The notes beneath the pieces are model-generated. The model made no database searches and was not told where the DNA came from. It saw only the letters and a list, made by a program, of their open reading frames with translations. The position numbers and the translations under genes were made by a program. This document shows, piece after piece, positions 5,263-5,730 of a stretch of 5,730 nucleotides of DNA. Numbering within the stretch: the first letter of the stretch is position 1; the number at the start of each line of letters is the position of its first letter. Source of the DNA: JAIPEK01 sp041685935 (GTDB lineage: Bacteria > Desulfobacterota > Desulfobacteria > Desulfobacterales > Desulfobacteraceae). The stretch spans positions 1 to 5,730 of the forward strand of contig JAWLES010000157.1 of the NCBI GenBank assembly GCA_041685935.1, given 5' to 3'.

Positions 5263-5730
5263 TTGAAGTTTTTTATAGACACTGCAAATATTGAAGAGAT
5301 AAAGGATGCCAGCAACATGGGGATGGTGGACGGAGTCACCACCAATCCGTCCCTGATCGCCAGGGAGGAAGGGCAGTTCCTTGATATAATAAAGGAGATA
5401 GCCGGTATAGTCAAAGGGCCGGTGAGTGCGGAAGTCATCAGCCTGGACTATGAGGGAATGGTGAGTGAAGCGCGTGAACTTGCAGGAATCAGTGACAATA
5501 TTGCCGTAAAAATCCCCATGACCACCGAGGGGCTGAAAGCGGTCAAGACTTTGTCCGGAGAGGGCATCCGGACGAATGTCACCCTTGTGTTTTCAGCACT
5601 GCAGGCTTTGATGGCCGCCAAGGCTGGAGCTTCGTATGTAAGTCCGTTTGTGGGCCGGCTTGATGATCTTGCTGAAAACGGCATGGACCTGATCGAGGAT
5701 ATCGTTCAGATCTATCAGAATTACGGGTTC
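5263..5730 (+). CDS. tal: Short-type transaldolase (MipB/FSA-like family), 3' end outside window
   Basis: The window holds the first 156 residues of a family of about 215. These enzymes are single-domain TIM barrels that form a Schiff base and move a dihydroxyacetone unit between sugar phosphates in the non-oxidative pentose phosphate pathway. Visible blocks are FFIDTANIEEI (3-13) with Asp6, GVTTNPSLI (24-32) with Asn28, AVKIPMT (81-87) with Lys83 as the Schiff-base lysine, GIRTNVTLVFS (101-111), and YVSPFVGRLDD (125-135). The related fructose-6-phosphate aldolase of E. coli has Gln at the acid-base position and Tyr at position 131; here the equivalents are Glu57 (VSAEVIS) and Phe129, as in Bacillus-type transaldolase. 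I therefore call transaldolase rather than aldolase. The TTG start lies one base after the folK stop behind a strong GGAGG. The reading frame is open to the last base, with no stop or frameshift. Confidence 0.95.
   Translation, partial: MKFFIDTANIEEIKDASNMGMVDGVTTNPSLIAREEGQFLDIIKEIAGIVKGPVSAEVISLDYEGMVSEARELAGISDNIAVKIPMTTEGLKAVKTLSGEGIRTNVTLVFSALQALMAAKAGASYVSPFVGRLDDLAENGMDLIEDIVQIYQNYGF

Overview
The window is a same-strand block of seven genes, all on the + strand. It reads as one end of an arginine-biosynthesis operon running on into three other genes. The gene set (argD, argF, argG, argH, an LptM-like lipoprotein, folK, a small transaldolase) and the roughly balanced base composition suggest a Gram-negative bacterium. 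My best guess is Desulfobacterota (former Deltaproteobacteria, Desulfobacterales-like). This rests on gene order and general protein resemblance only, not on a search.

Layout: bases 2-643 hold the C-terminal half of acetylornithine aminotransferase (argD, cut by the window edge). It overlaps ornithine carbamoyltransferase (argF, 640-1563) by 4 bases (TTGA). A 180-base gap follows, the only sizeable non-coding stretch. It is bounded by two inverted arrays of a 7-base repeat (consensus ARACAAG), and the left array runs into the end of argF. Then come argininosuccinate synthase (argG, 1744-2955), argininosuccinate lyase (argH, 2957-4339), a small predicted lipoprotein with one fibronectin type III domain (4336-4743), HPPK (folK, 4746-5261) and a short-type transaldolase (5263 to the window end, cut). 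From argG onward the spacings are 1, -4, 2 and 1 bases, so translation is probably coupled throughout.

How the genes work together: ArgD makes N-acetylornithine. After deacetylation by an enzyme not in this window, ArgF converts ornithine and carbamoyl phosphate to citrulline. ArgG condenses citrulline with aspartate, and ArgH splits argininosuccinate into arginine and fumarate. FolK (folate) and the transaldolase (pentose phosphates) are housekeeping passengers. The lipoprotein is the least understood gene: its mature N-terminus (CGKKGPP) resembles LptM/YifL, which helps mature the LPS translocon in E. coli.

Most of the window is ordinary core metabolism, and I see no defence system, mobile gene or CRISPR array. 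The points worth a second look are the inverted heptad element between argF and argG with a candidate promoter inside it, the LptM-like/FN3 lipoprotein with a CxxC, the active-site residues that mark the last gene as a transaldolase rather than a fructose-6-phosphate aldolase, and a near-perfect palindrome early in argF.
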